Positions 23,255-34,800 of a stretch of 64,000 bases of DNA are shown here, piece after piece. The notes below the pieces were generated by a model. The model had not been told where the DNA came from, made no database searches, and was given only the letters and a program-made list of their open reading frames with translations. The translations under genes were made by a program, and so were the position numbers. Origin of the DNA: Limnephilus marmoratus (taxonomy: Eukaryota > Arthropoda > Insecta > Trichoptera > Limnephilidae); NCBI GenBank assembly GCA_917880885.1, contig OU862907.1, positions 72,659,072 through 72,723,071 of the forward strand, written 5' to 3'. Position 1 is the first letter of the stretch. Every line of letters starts with the position of its first letter.

Positions 23255-24100
23255 ATGGAATATACAATTGTCACAAGGAGTAAAGCAGATACAATCAACA
23301 TGGCGAAACCTGGTGATAACTTAGCTGCATCGATTCCCGTTTCGTCCCCTTTGTCGGTTCCTGTTCACAAGTGGAACATTACGTTTGACGGCTCAGCTGG
23401 CGTACACGATTTTATAGAGAGAATCGAAGAGCTCGCACTAGCTCGAAATGTGAGTAAAGTTTCACTTTTTACATCTGCTGTTGAATTGTTTTCTGGTGAT
23501 GCACTCTTATGGTACAGAGTAAATCGCTCCTCATTTGCATCATGGTCTGACATCGTCGTGGCTCTGAAAGAGGAATATGAGTTTCTGGATCACGAGAGGC
23601 GACTGTTGGCTCAACTGAGAGCTACCGTTCAAATGCAGAAGGAGAATTTAAACTCTTTTATTACTCGCATTCTCATTTTAAATAATCGGTTGTCATCGAA
23701 ATTACCTGATGATGAATTATTGGAGATTTTACAATGTAATATGTTGCCTAGATATATTCAAAAGTTATCGCTATCGGTAATTCCGGATATCAGTACTCTG
23801 AAAAAACTTGGGAAAATGATTGAGTTAGCGGACAGCCGCTCCAGTGACAGGGTTCCTTCTACTACTGTTGCATCTAATAATCAAAATTTTGTCAGGAATA
23901 ACAATTCACATAACAGGAACAATGGTAGGAATAATAATAATTCAGGAAATGTCAATCCCAATTTTAGAAATAACCGTCGTTTTATGAACCATGATAATCT
24001 TAGCCCGTCTAATAACGTTTCCAGGGGCGTGCATTGTTTCCGCTGCGGAAGACCAGGACTGAAGTCTCCAGATTGTGGCTGCCGCCGTTCAAAAAACTGA
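23255..24100 (+). CDS. gag: gypsy gag polyprotein (281 aa)
   Basis: Structural protein expected to form cytoplasmic virus-like particles and package the element RNA. Residues about 40-200 resemble the retrotransposon gag core (W-N-I-T-F-D-G, then a helical region with WYR...SW). An Asn-rich linker follows (about 205-255). The C-terminal knuckle is C-F-R-C-G-R-P-G-L-K-S-P-D-C: spacing fits CX2CX4HX4C, but the histidine is leucine. The start at 23255 is the first ATG of the frame; another Met lies 15 codons in. The frame ends at TGA 24098, directly after a slippery heptamer, and pol continues in the -1 frame. Confidence 0.85.
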   Translation: MEYTIVTRSKADTINMAKPGDNLAASIPVSSPLSVPVHKWNITFDGSAGVHDFIERIEELALARNVSKVSLFTSAVELFSGDALLWYRVNRSSFASWSDIVVALKEEYEFLDHERRLLAQLRATVQMQKENLNSFITRILILNNRLSSKLPDDELLEILQCNMLPRYIQKLSLSVIPDISTLKKLGKMIELADSRSSDRVPSTTVASNNQNFVRNNNSHNRNNGRNNNNSGNVNPNFRNNRRFMNHDNLSPSNNVSRGVHCFRCGRPGLKSPDCGCRRSKN

Positions 24101-24163
24101 ATACCCCGGAGTTCCAGACAGCGGGCGTTAAGACGTCGACGCTCGCCGAGGAGACGTCCGGGG
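24091..24163 (+). promoter_or_regulatory. -1 ribosomal frameshift signal, gag-pol
   Basis: A-AAA-AAC occupies 24091-24097 in the gag reading phase X-XXY-YYZ and is followed at once by the gag TGA. A -1 slip continues into the pol frame. Downstream, CCCCGGA (24104-24110) can pair with TCCGGGG (24157-24163), enclosing a near-complementary GCGGGCG/CGCTCGC pair, a plausible stimulatory structure. Confidence 0.75.
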
Positions 24164-27100
24164 AATGGGCTTCCTGGCTGGCTGTAGTAAGAGATTTTTA
24201 TAAAAACTTAAATACTTCAAAGGAGATGGGAGCGGTAAACAGGGACAACCGTCCTCACATTTCTTTTCAAGTTTTAGGGTTAAATTTTTCTGGTCTTTTA
24301 GATTCGGGCTCTCACATTTCCATTTTAGGTAAGAATTTTCATAGGAAATTCTTAGATTTGGGTTTCAAGCTTTCCAAGCTTGACACTAAGTTTTCTTTAG
24401 TTTCGGCTACAGGTCATTCTGTTGTTTGTTCGTATAAAATTACGGTACCGATTCGTTTTGATAACACAGAGAGGGTTTTCAGTTTTGTGGTTATGCCTCA
24501 GATAAATGCTAACATTATTCTAGGCTGTGATTTTTGGAAAATCTTCAATATTTGTCCAAGAATATCAAAATTGATGGCCTCTAAGGAGTCGGTCAAAACA
24601 CAGTGTAGAGCTGATGTAATAGGTTTAGAAAATGCAGAAAACTTATCCATTTCGCAACGCTCAGTCTTAAATAAAGTCATTCGGGAGTATGTTTCCTATT
24701 CGGGTAATCGGTTAGGTAGAACATCCTTAGAGAAGCATGTCATTGACACAGGTAATTGCTCTCCGATTAAGCAACGCATTTATCCGATTTCACCGCACCT
24801 ACTTCCGCAGGTACACAAGGAATTAGACAGACTGTTAGCTTTGGGAGTGGTTGAACCCAGCAATAGCGCGTGGAATAATCCAATTGTTTTAGTACCAAAA
24901 AAGAATGGCACGTACCGGTTATGTCTTGATAGTAGACTTTTGAACGCAAACTCTAAACGCGACGCCTACGCGACACCGTTCATTTCTGACATCTTGAATA
25001 GCTTGGGGGGTGCTCGGTATTTAACAACCCTAGACTTGAATGACGCTTTTTTTCAAATTCCTTTAGAAGAGAATTCAAAAGAAAAAACCGCATTTACAAT
25101 CCCTAAAAGAGGCTTGTTTCACTTTGTGACCATGCCTTTTGGCCTCCACGGGGCGAGTTCCCGCATGATGAGGTTAATGGACAAGGTGCTAGGGCCACAA
25201 TTTGATGGCAAAGTGTTCTGTTATCTGGATGACATTATTATAATAAGTTCTTCATTTGAAGAACATATAGAACTTCTAAGACAGGTGAAACAGAAATTAC
25301 AAGCCGCAGGCCTTACTATAAATGTGGAAAAGTCTGTTTTCTGCAGGGACTCTTTAAAATATTTAGGTTTCATTGTAGACAGCAAAGGGCTTCGCACTGA
25401 TCCCGAGAAAGTAAAAGCAATTGTGGATTTTCCCACCCCTACGTCTCAAAAGAGTCTACGTAGATTCATTGGGGTGCTATCGTGGTACAAAAGGTTTATC
25501 CATAACTTTTCAATTATTGCGTCTCCTTTACACAACTTAACAAAGAAGGAATTCGCGGGGAAAAAGTTTGCGTGGAATCAACAGGCGCAATCGGCTTTTG
25601 TTAAATTAAAGAATATCCTAGTTAACGCTCCGGTTCTCGCATGCCCTGACTTTAGTAAGCCTTTCACTATTAGTTGTGACGCATCGAGCGTAGGCCTCGG
25701 GGCAGTTTTAAGCCAATTTGATGAAAATCAAATAGAGCACCCGATTTCATTCATTTCAAGGTCGTTATCTGCACAAGAGAGGAATCACTCCACAACGGAG
25801 AGGGAGTTAAACGCTATGATTTTTGCTCTGGAAAAGTTTAGAGGTTACATTGAGGGTTCACCTATTCCGGTTAGAATAATTACAGATCACTATAGTCTCA
25901 AGTGGTTAACACAATTAAAGTCGCCCAGTGGACGACTCGCACGCTGGGCAGTAAGACTGCAGCAATTTAATTTTGAAATTATTCACCGAAAGGGTAAAGA
26001 CAATGTCATTCCGGATGCGTTATCGCGTGATCCCCTACAAGTAAATGCATTAGCGCAAAAGTTTAGTACTTCCGACTCGTGGTACATCAGGCTTAGAGAG
26101 AAAATTTTAGCTAATCCGGACAAATATTCAGCTTGGAAAGTGGAAAATGATAGGATTTTTAAACACATCCAAAGCATGGACGCTCTTCACAGGTCATATG
26201 ACTGGAAGGAAGTTATGCCAAAGGAGGTTAGAAAGAACATTATTTTAGAACACCACGTTCCTCCAGTGTGTGCTCACTTCGGGATTATGAAAACCTTGAA
26301 TAGGATTAAACTTAAATATTATTGGCCTAAAATGTCAGCTGATGTCAAACGGTTCATTAGTAAATGTCAGATTTGCTTAGGGTATAAAAGCACCAATTTG
26401 TTACCGCCAGGGCTAATGGGAAATCCCAAGTTGGTGCAGCGTCCTTGGCAGATGATTGCCACAGATCTGCTGGGTCCGTATCCGAATTCTTACAAAAAAG
26501 GCTATACATACTTGTTAGTAGTTTCTGATTTTTTCTCCAAATTTACTAGGCTATTCCCTCTAAGGAAGGCAACGGGTAGCAATATCGCTAGTATTTTAGA
26601 AAATGAAATATTCTACAAGTTTGGAGTGCAAGATACTATTGTGTTAGATAATGGTCCGCAGTACATATCTCGGGACATGAAGGCTTTGGTTAGCAAATTT
26701 CACATTCGGCACCTTTTCTACAACTGTAGATATCACCCTCAAAACAATCCTGTTGAGCGAGTTAATAAGGTTTTAGTCTCTGCCCTCGCTTCATATGTAG
26801 GCACTGACCACAGAATGTGGGCAAATTATTTACCTGAGATAGAATTAGCGATCAACACTGCTGTGCACGAAGTCACTGGTTACACTCCTTTCTTCCTCAA
26901 TTTTGGCAGGGAAATTATCATTTCAGGGAAGGACTACATAGGAGCTGACTTCAACGCGGTGGAAATTAGATTTGCTGAACGGGATTCCTGGGCTGCAGGT
27001 TTGCAAGAGTTAAATGATATTTTTTCACAGGTGCGCACATCTTTGCGACAATCATATGAACGCAACAAACGTCAATATGATCTTCGTCGGAGGGAGGTTC

Positions 27101-27321
27101 AGTACGCGGAAGGCGACGTAGTGTGGCGGAGGTTTTTCGTTCTTTCAGATGCTTCTAAACACTTTTCAGCTAAACTGGCTCCAAAATTTATTAGAAGTAA
27201 AGTTGTGCGGAAAATTTCCCCTGTGGCATACCAGTTGGCTGACATGGATGGGAAGCTTTTAGGTATTTTCCACGCGAAGGACATTTTAAAGTCTGAGCAT
27301 GCTGAGGAGTCAGCGGTTTAA
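24097..27321 (+). CDS. pol: gypsy pol polyprotein (protease, RT, RNase H, integrase)
   Basis: Open for 1074 codons after the frameshift. In order: aspartic protease with LLDSGS (Asp-Ser-Gly at 24301); reverse transcriptase with LDLNDAFFQIPL, MPFGL and YLDD (25222-25233); RNase H with ISCDASSVGLGAVL and TDHYSLKWL; integrase with an H2C2-type zinc region (HH...CQIC, about 26250-26375) and the D,D,E triad in TDLLG, LDNGPQY and NPVERVN; and a chromatin-end domain finishing IFHAKDIL. This protease-RT-RNaseH-integrase order is that of Ty3/gypsy. All catalytic motifs look intact. There is no ATG at the start of pol proper, consistent with synthesis as a gag-pol fusion. Confidence 0.92.
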   Translation: MNTPEFQTAGVKTSTLAEETSGEWASWLAVVRDFYKNLNTSKEMGAVNRDNRPHISFQVLGLNFSGLLDSGSHISILGKNFHRKFLDLGFKLSKLDTKFSLVSATGHSVVCSYKITVPIRFDNTERVFSFVVMPQINANIILGCDFWKIFNICPRISKLMASKESVKTQCRADVIGLENAENLSISQRSVLNKVIREYVSYSGNRLGRTSLEKHVIDTGNCSPIKQRIYPISPHLLPQVHKELDRLLALGVVEPSNSAWNNPIVLVPKKNGTYRLCLDSRLLNANSKRDAYATPFISDILNSLGGARYLTTLDLNDAFFQIPLEENSKEKTAFTIPKRGLFHFVTMPFGLHGASSRMMRLMDKVLGPQFDGKVFCYLDDIIIISSSFEEHIELLRQVKQKLQAAGLTINVEKSVFCRDSLKYLGFIVDSKGLRTDPEKVKAIVDFPTPTSQKSLRRFIGVLSWYKRFIHNFSIIASPLHNLTKKEFAGKKFAWNQQAQSAFVKLKNILVNAPVLACPDFSKPFTISCDASSVGLGAVLSQFDENQIEHPISFISRSLSAQERNHSTTERELNAMIFALEKFRGYIEGSPIPVRIITDHYSLKWLTQLKSPSGRLARWAVRLQQFNFEIIHRKGKDNVIPDALSRDPLQVNALAQKFSTSDSWYIRLREKILANPDKYSAWKVENDRIFKHIQSMDALHRSYDWKEVMPKEVRKNIILEHHVPPVCAHFGIMKTLNRIKLKYYWPKMSADVKRFISKCQICLGYKSTNLLPPGLMGNPKLVQRPWQMIATDLLGPYPNSYKKGYTYLLVVSDFFSKFTRLFPLRKATGSNIASILENEIFYKFGVQDTIVLDNGPQYISRDMKALVSKFHIRHLFYNCRYHPQNNPVERVNKVLVSALASYVGTDHRMWANYLPEIELAINTAVHEVTGYTPFFLNFGREIIISGKDYIGADFNAVEIRFAERDSWAAGLQELNDIFSQVRTSLRQSYERNKRQYDLRRREVQYAEGDVVWRRFFVLSDASKHFSAKLAPKFIRSKVVRKISPVAYQLADMDGKLLGIFHAKDILKSEHAEESAV

Positions 27322-28960
27322 TTTATTTCCTTTCAGTAAGAAAATAGAATCTTTCCGTAATGGGATTTAATTCGGTCTAAAGTACCGATAGTTAGTAAAA
27401 ATTTGCATGCATTTTGACCTTATGTTTGCAAAATACATTCAATGTGATGACATGACTTTGACATGAAACTTGTGTCCACACATTGAGTGCTATATGTTAA
27501 TTGTTTTGTGGTTGTTTGTCCTTTGTATTTGTGATAGTTAGTGTAGCATATGAATATTGTAATTTGTATGAAAATTTTCCTTCAGAGCATGGGGGTAATT
27601 GGCCATTACGCTCATGCTTTGAACTGATAAAATTAGTGGGTTCCTTTCCCTGTAGGTAAACCTTGCTATTTGTAAAATATGAATTGTGTTTATAATGATA
27701 CTACATGGTTTTGTACATGGTTGATAATTTATGGTTACATGTAGTAATTATTTACTTGAATGGTGTCGTACATACGGTTTCTACCTTGGAAAATTCCACA
27801 TGTATTTTCATGGTGATAATTATACATAATCAATAGCCTCAGAAGCTGACAATAATCTATTTGGGAGCTTTAGGAAGTTTCGCAGCATGGGAATTTTCCA
27901 AGTCAAGGAAATGGGTTTCTTTACTTATATATGTTATAATAATGTTAGCTCGGGTGATGCATTCTTCAAAGAAATACAGATAAAACAGTATTCTTATTTT
28001 ATAAGATTTAAATTTATTGATTATTTTACACAAATTATTAAAATAATTCTCCATAGAGAAACTTTACGGATCATTTGTGTTTATAGTCATACAATCTTAC
28101 TTTGATACTTGCGCATAATCTCAGAAGTTCTCAGGAACTATCTATTTTGAGTTTTAGGAAGCTCCGTTGCATGTTTATTTCAAATAGTCAGGAACGAGTT
28201 CTGGAGACATACGATAATGTATAAATTTACTTCGGGTAACATAATTATTACCAATTAATAAATTAAAATTATAATAACAATTCATTTTTCATGAGTTTAA
28301 TTAGATATGCATTTTAAATGGAAATTTAATTAGTATCTCTATAGAGTGAGTACATAATATTAGATGTTTAGTTTCACAGTTAATTTTTAACATTTCTTGC
28401 ACAGTTCCTTTTTGACACGGCATGTGACTTTAAGTCGGTTCTAGAGCTCGGAACTCATTTGAAGGCACATGTTTGTCTTTTTAAAATGGAACTGTATGAC
28501 TGATTTTAATTCTTAAATTTTCTTACATAATCTTGGAGTTTTATTCCGGGATCTCAACCATTTAATATTGACAGGATTATTCATCCTTCTCCGCTGTTCA
28601 ACAGATGTCAGTGGTTGTTTCATTACCTTAACTTTATGTTATTTTCTTTTGAGGGGTTGGTTTTCTACAATTTGAAATTTTTATTGATAGGTGTCAAGAT
28701 TTTAGATGTTATTAAATTTTCAATGGTATTATAACAGTATTGTGGATAAATATTTCCATAAGTTTTGAGTGGAATGTGGGTTTAGAGTCAAGTTTCTTTT
28801 GTTTAAATCTTTTCAAGTTTAGGTCAATTATTTTAGCTCAATCTAAATATTTGCTTTATATAAGTTTTTATTTCACCTTAATACGTAGTAATTGCTTCTT
28901 CTTAACGATAGCTCAGTAATTATTTTTCGCTCACGTGGTTTTCTACATTCTTCGAGGAAG
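27322..28960 (+). other. noncoding 3' region of the gypsy element
   Basis: No ORF of note. CATGGGGGTAAT at about 27588 duplicates the polypurine tract preceding the 3' LTR. The rest is AT-rich. Confidence 0.6.
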
Positions 28961-29590
28961 TTTTAACACAAGCATTTGGACTGCGTCAAATGGAAATTCT
29001 ACATCAACATGGCACATCATTTATTTATGTCAACCTACCTTCAGTTGCTCTTGAATAGGCAGAAGTTTTAACACAAGCATTTGGACTGCGTCAAATGGAA
29101 ATTCTACATCAACATGGCACATCATTTATTTATGTCAACCTACCTTCAGTTGCTCTTGAATAGGCAGAAGTTGTAACACAAACATTTGGACTGCGTCAAA
29201 TGGAAATTCTACATCAACATGGCACATCATTTATTTATGTCAACCTACCTTCAGTTGCTCTTGAATAGGCAGAAGTTTTAACACAAGCATTTGGACTGCG
29301 TCAAATGGAAATTCTACATCAACATGGCACATCATTTATTTATGTCAACCTACCTTCAGTTGCTCTTGAATAGGCAGAAGTTGTAACACAAACATTTGGA
29401 CTGCGTCAAATGGAAATTCTACATCAACATGGCACATCATTTATTTATGTCAACCTACCTTCAGTTGCTCTTGAATAGGCAGAAGTTTTAACACAAGCAT
29501 TTGGACTGCGTCAAATGGAAATTCTACATCAACATGGCACATCATTTATTTATGTCAACCTACCTTCAGTTGCTCTTGAATAGGCAGAAG
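28961..29590 (+). repeat. six 105-bp tandem repeats inside the gypsy 3' region
   Basis: Units start at 28961, 29066, 29171, 29276, 29381 and 29486. They are nearly identical except for two alternative starts, TTTTAACACAAGC (units 1, 2, 4, 6) and TTGTAACACAAAC (units 3, 5), which implies duplication of a 210-bp dimer. A diverged partial unit follows at 29591. One frame has a single stop per unit. Confidence 0.95.
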
Positions 29591-29982
29591 TTTAACCCAA
29601 GCATTGGTCTGCATCAAATGGATTTCTTCAACTACAGGGATCAGTACTTATTTGCATCAACCTACAGATTGTGGCTCTGACATAAGCAGAGGATTGAGCC
29701 CTTATTATTTGGGCAGTTTGAAGTTTCATTCACTGCTTCACTGAATCATTATCGAGGGAGGCTTACTGGTTTACAACATCATCTTGAGGATAATTCATCT
29801 CTACATATTTGGGAAGAACATTACGAGAAGTGACACAGCTGGGAAGGCACTAGAAGCTCAAACTCATTCACCACAAATCTCGTTAAGCACTTTGGAATTC
29901 TTGGTGGCAGCGGTACCTTCGCTCTTCAGGGCTTCTGACGCCAGGTGGCGTAGTGGAATTTTTTGCAAAAATTCTCTTGGCC

Positions 29983-29992
29983 ATGGGGGTAA
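29983..29992 (+). other. polypurine tract of the gypsy element
   Basis: ATGGGGGTAA lies immediately 5' of the 3' LTR, the expected place for plus-strand priming. Confidence 0.6.
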
Positions 29993-30639
29993 TGCAGCAG
30001 TTTGGGCAAGTACTGGCCTGATTTAGACGGAGTTTCTAGCCACGCGGGTACCGGATGAATTTGACAGCCGTAAATGTACAGGCGCTGGTAGAGGGCGAAT
30101 CGAGATGAAGTTTCGATACGTTCGTCAGTTGGTTCTGGGGAGTTTCATGGTGTGGACAGCTGAACTTCAAGCCGCCAAAGGTCATGGCCAATACACGCGT
30201 GAGCGAATTAATATTTAATAATGAATCATCACGAGATATTTAGCTTAACTTTGGTATTTTATTATCCTTAGCATTTAATTTAAATCCTTATAAATATGTT
30301 CGGTTATCCGTACAGGCGCCCTTCAGGATTTACAAATATTATTCTTCCTTTTATTGAGACCCACATGTTCCGAGATAATAGTTTTCACATTAATTGACTT
30401 ACCTATGGTAATCAACCACCCCTGGTAGATTTAAATCAATTTAATCATGCTCTACCCTTAATTGTTTGAAAGTATTTAAATAAATGTTGCATTTTTGTTA
30501 CTGGTATAATCCGTCTTTTCTTACACTAATCTACCCACATGTCTGCACTTGTTTCTATTTTGAATACAGATAAATATTGAGAGTATTTGGATGGCGGTGA
30601 TAAGTAAAGATAGAGATATTAGGTAAATATTACGTTACA
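29993..30639 (+). repeat. 3' LTR
   Basis: 647 bp, TG...CA, matching the 5' LTR with one visible substitution. Followed by the AAGT duplication. Confidence 0.92.
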
Positions 30640-30720
30640 AAGTGACCTATGGCAGAAGTTTTGGCTATCCAATAAAGATTCCCAGAGCGGCGGTACCCAT
30701 TCCCGCCTCCCAAATTGAAT
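30640..30720 (-). repeat. LINE-tail repeat, right half (interrupted by gypsy)
   Basis: GTGACCTATGGCAGAAGTTT...CGCCTCCCAAATTG matches 58974-59050. Its left half is 22150-22230. The gypsy element sits between the halves. Confidence 0.75.
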
Positions 30721-30759
30721 TAGAATATTTTACATGAGATTATTTCTTAATCAAATAAA

Positions 30760-31250
30760 TATATAGATACATTTCCTAATGCGCTAAACATGTTCACAGA
30801 TGTCTCTATTACGTTTCATGTTGGTCTACAATTACACCGAGTTACCTTGTTTCAGTTGTATGGTTTAATGTGGTAAATGAGTTATGAAAGACATCTTTGT
30901 TATATTTTTTGTTATGTATAATTATGTCAATGTTAGTTAAGTTCTGAAGTTATTTAATTGAAAAAGGAATGTTAACTCTTTTTTGCATTAATTGTAAGTT
31001 AGTTTGTTTCGAACCATTTTTTTTGGATTTGGATGTCATTATTTGCATTTTTCTTTATAATTTTCCAGTACTACCCTTAACTATGATAATCGTGTCGTCT
31101 GCGTAAGAAATAAAGTTTCCACTGAGGTTTTGTTTAAAAATATCGTTTACATACATAATGAAAAGTAATGGTCTCAATGCAGTACCTTATTGTATCCCAA
31201 AATCATTCGTGAGTGGTAATTTAATGTCATTAAATCCCGACATTAATTAA
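30760..31250 (-). pseudogene. LINE reverse-transcriptase remnant
   Basis: Minus strand about 31235-31030 reads with one stop to a segment with LLFIMYVNDI and NFISYADDTI, the region around the RT catalytic Asp-Asp. It decays into AT-rich sequence toward 30760. No other ORF2 domains are recognisable. Confidence 0.65.
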
Positions 31251-31891
31251 TATTAAAACACCCCTTTAGGTCTTGCGTTTACTCATTGTCAAAAAGAGAA
31301 ATCACCAAGCTTCATTTATTTTTATCCCTGCAATACATTAACTAATGTTAATTTTTTTCGCGAATATCTGGTCGCGCGTAACGACCAAAGCCATTTAAAG
31401 CATTTTCTGTATTCTATTTTCAACCACCTCGTTTCTTAAAATGGAAGCTGTTTAACTCTAAGTATTAAACTTTGAGCATCCGTTATAAACAGGCTGTGAA
31501 CGGGACACTGTGTACTTTTTACAAGTAGACTGGGAATGTGGGGCAATAAGATTTTTCCTTTTAGCATTCTCAACTTTTTAATGCGATAAATTTATGACTA
31601 ACTTGTTTAACCGATAAAATTTGTGCATGTCCGCTTTCTATCTTAATATTCGTTGGATATCTTTGATGCAAGATGTCAAAAACCAAATGTGATACTTATT
31701 GTAGGGTTGTACAGATCACCCCCATGGCGTGCGATATTTCGATCCAACTGAAAATTATTAATTAGAGGGCTTTTATAACTACTCGTAAATAGGATTTTTG
31801 AATGAACGTTCCGTTGCAGGTCTAATACATTTTTAGCTGGGACCAGTTATCTTAATTATAACATTTAATCGGAACGCTATCGCAGAAGGCC

Positions 31892-34800
31892 ATGGATCTT
31901 CCCAACCCAGAGAGTGTTTCCATCAAGGTGGAACCAGGCTCCCAGGAAGAAGGCACCGGTGGAATGCCCTATGGGGATATAGATATCTACGTCCCGGATG
32001 TGAAGAAGGAATTTTCGCAGTCTGCGGAGACAATCAGTAAGTTTAATTGCAAAACTTAGAAAATGTTGAATGTTGATTCCAGATGTTCAGAATTCTTGTT
32101 CGTTTTGAAATACTTTTTTTGATTTATTGAACATATGTTCGTTTGCTCACGCCGTTCTCTTTTGTCGTTCACTTGTTATTTTGATATTTACTTTAAAATG
32201 TATTCAATTACTAAACTTAAATTTCTAAAAAAAATGGATATCATGGGACTTTTAACAAGTTTCAGGAAAAGAGACACACTTCAAAAACAATGTAAATCAA
32301 ACCCATATGATATCTATCTTATAAATTTCTATAAACGATATAGAAACTTATGCACACGGCTTGCACGTATATTGAAAGAAATATATTATAAAAATAAATT
32401 AGCTAAATGCAATAAGGACCCCAAAAAATATGGCAAATTCTAAAAGAAATATCCCACGCGTCGTCTACAATGAAAATCGAAGCCATAACTGAAATTAAAA
32501 TAGATTAAGAAATTATTAAAATATCAGATCAACCACAAAAAGTTTGTAATTATGTAAACAATTATTTCGCTAATGTAGGCAAGGTCTTAGCGAGTAAAAT
32601 CACAACAAACTACGATACCTCTAAATCCGCAAACCACCACAGACACAGGTATTGCTCCATTTAAAATGCCATACATTACCCGAAAAGAAACACTTAAACT
32701 TACAAATGACCTAAAAAATACAAACTCACAAGGCAGTGACAGAATTTCACCGATAACACTAAAAATATTAAACTCCGCACTTATATCGCCCTAACTATAC
32801 TCATAATTCGGTCCATTAAAGAAGGCATTTTCCCAACAATTTTAAAAACGGGCAAAGTGATTCCAATCCACAAAAACGAAAACAAGGAAGAATTAAATAA
32901 CTACAGACCAATTACAAATTAAAAACACTTTCAAAAATTCTTGAGAAACATATCAAAAACAATCTGTTAACTTTTCTTAACAAAAATAATATAATTTCAC
33001 CCAATCAATATGGATTCAGGGAAAATATGAGTACCTCACATGCGATAGCCTCTGTAACAGACTTCCTCGAAATAAATATAGACCAGGGCAAAAAATTCCT
33101 TGGAATATTCCTAGATCTGGCAAAAGCGTTTGACACAATTCATCATCAAAACCTATTTGATAAACTAAATAATATCGGAATCACAGGAATAGAACTCAAA
33201 TTAATTGAAAGCTATATGGGAAATCGCACACAGTATACCTCTATAGAAAACACATGTAGTGACAAGGAACAAGTATCTTACGGAGTACCCCAAGGCAGCG
33301 TACTTGGTCCAATCCTATTCCTTATATATATTAATGACCTGTGTCACCTACAAATGGACGGGGAAATTATAAGTTTTGCTGATGACACTGTGTTACTCTT
33401 TAAGGCCAAAGACTGGAATACATTAACCCCAAAAGCAGAACTTGGCTTAAGTATTACTAAAAAATGGTTCGACTCTAACTTATTAACTTTAAATATAGAT
33501 AAAACAAAATACATAACTTTCAGTATAAATTCGAGAGGCCAACCCGCCCACAACATCCACCTTAAAATACATTCCTGTCAATCAACCATTGATATATCAA
33601 CACAAACCCCATGCGACTGTCCCCCAATTACACAAACGGAAAATATTAAATATCTTGGTAAATACTTCGACCGTTATATAAAATGGGATAAACATATAGA
33701 TTCGGCAGTAGGAAAACTAAACAAGTTGATTTACTTTTTTAAAAACTTGAGAAATATTTTAAACATATGTGATATGAAAAATATATACCTCGCACTTGCA
33801 CAATCCTTAATGGAATACGGCATTATTGCCTGGGGCTGTGCCAGTAAAAAATACATTAATACACTGTTTAAAGCTCAGAAAACCCTAATAAAAGTAATAC
33901 TTAAGTTACCAATACTAACACCCACATCAATCATATTCGAAAAATTCCCAGTACTGAAAATTCAAAAATTACATTCAAAACAAATAATAACTTTCCTTTA
34001 CAAGAATTTATCCACATTTAACATTTCACAAAACTCTCGCAATACTAGAACAAGACATGCTCTCCAACTACAAATACCAAAAACAAACACATCCTTTGGA
34101 CAAAAACACTATAGATACCAGGCTATAAAACTTTACAATTCTCTTCCTACACAATATAAAAACAACTAATATTATTGAAAACAAAAAAAAAAACATAAGA
34201 AACTGGCTACAATCTTTCTAACTTTTAATTTATAATTTTTATCGAATTGAAGTCGATTTTATATTTTGATTTTTATTGTTTCTCTTTTTTATATTAGCTA
34301 ATAACACTCTTTTGTTTTACTATTCACGATTTATAATTTACATCTGAAAAATGTCCTCCTCCACAACACAGGTGAACTCCTAGTGTGGAGGACAATATAT
34401 TATACCTTTGTTACGAAAATGTACTAAGAATAAATATAAATAAAATTTTTTTTTAAAATAATGATGCTCACAAAAAGATCCCTCTCACGTTTAGACTTTG
34501 TCCTATATGGGAAATGATATAAGTTACATGAAGTATTATTTTACATTACATATACATAACTGAAGCAAGTAAACATATTTGTATCGACAATAAATATATA
34601 AATTGTTTTGAAAAAGTTCTAGATGAAATTATGTTTTCTCCCTAAAAAGCATCCACATAGTTGTTCCTCTAGGAGTCCGGAGTATCAATGTTTGTATTGT
34701 GTCTTTTTTTACTCCAGGCAGTTTAAGTTTGGAGACTGTTACCATCAAGGCAGAACCAGGATCTCCAGTAGATGTCAGAGGGGGGATTCCCTGTATGGAT

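Larger units (their letters stand above)
22231..30639 (+). mobile_element. complete Ty3/gypsy LTR retrotransposon (8.4 kb)
   Basis: Two 647-bp LTRs bound a gag-pol unit, flanked by a 4-bp AAGT target duplication (22227-22230 and 30640-30643). It is inserted in a minus-strand LINE-tail repeat, whose halves rejoin exactly when the element is removed. I saw only one difference between the LTRs, so insertion is recent. gag and pol are open. There is no env-like ORF, but a 2.7-kb noncoding 3' region holds six copies of a 105-bp tandem repeat. Confidence 0.95.

Noticed and set aside
28961..29590. CRISPR-like direct repeats
   Set aside because: Contiguous 105-bp tandem units with no spacers, inside a eukaryotic LTR element.
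29784..30026. 80-codon ORF overlapping the 3' LTR border, possible env remnant
   Set aside because: Too short, crosses the polypurine tract into the LTR, no signal peptide or transmembrane pattern.
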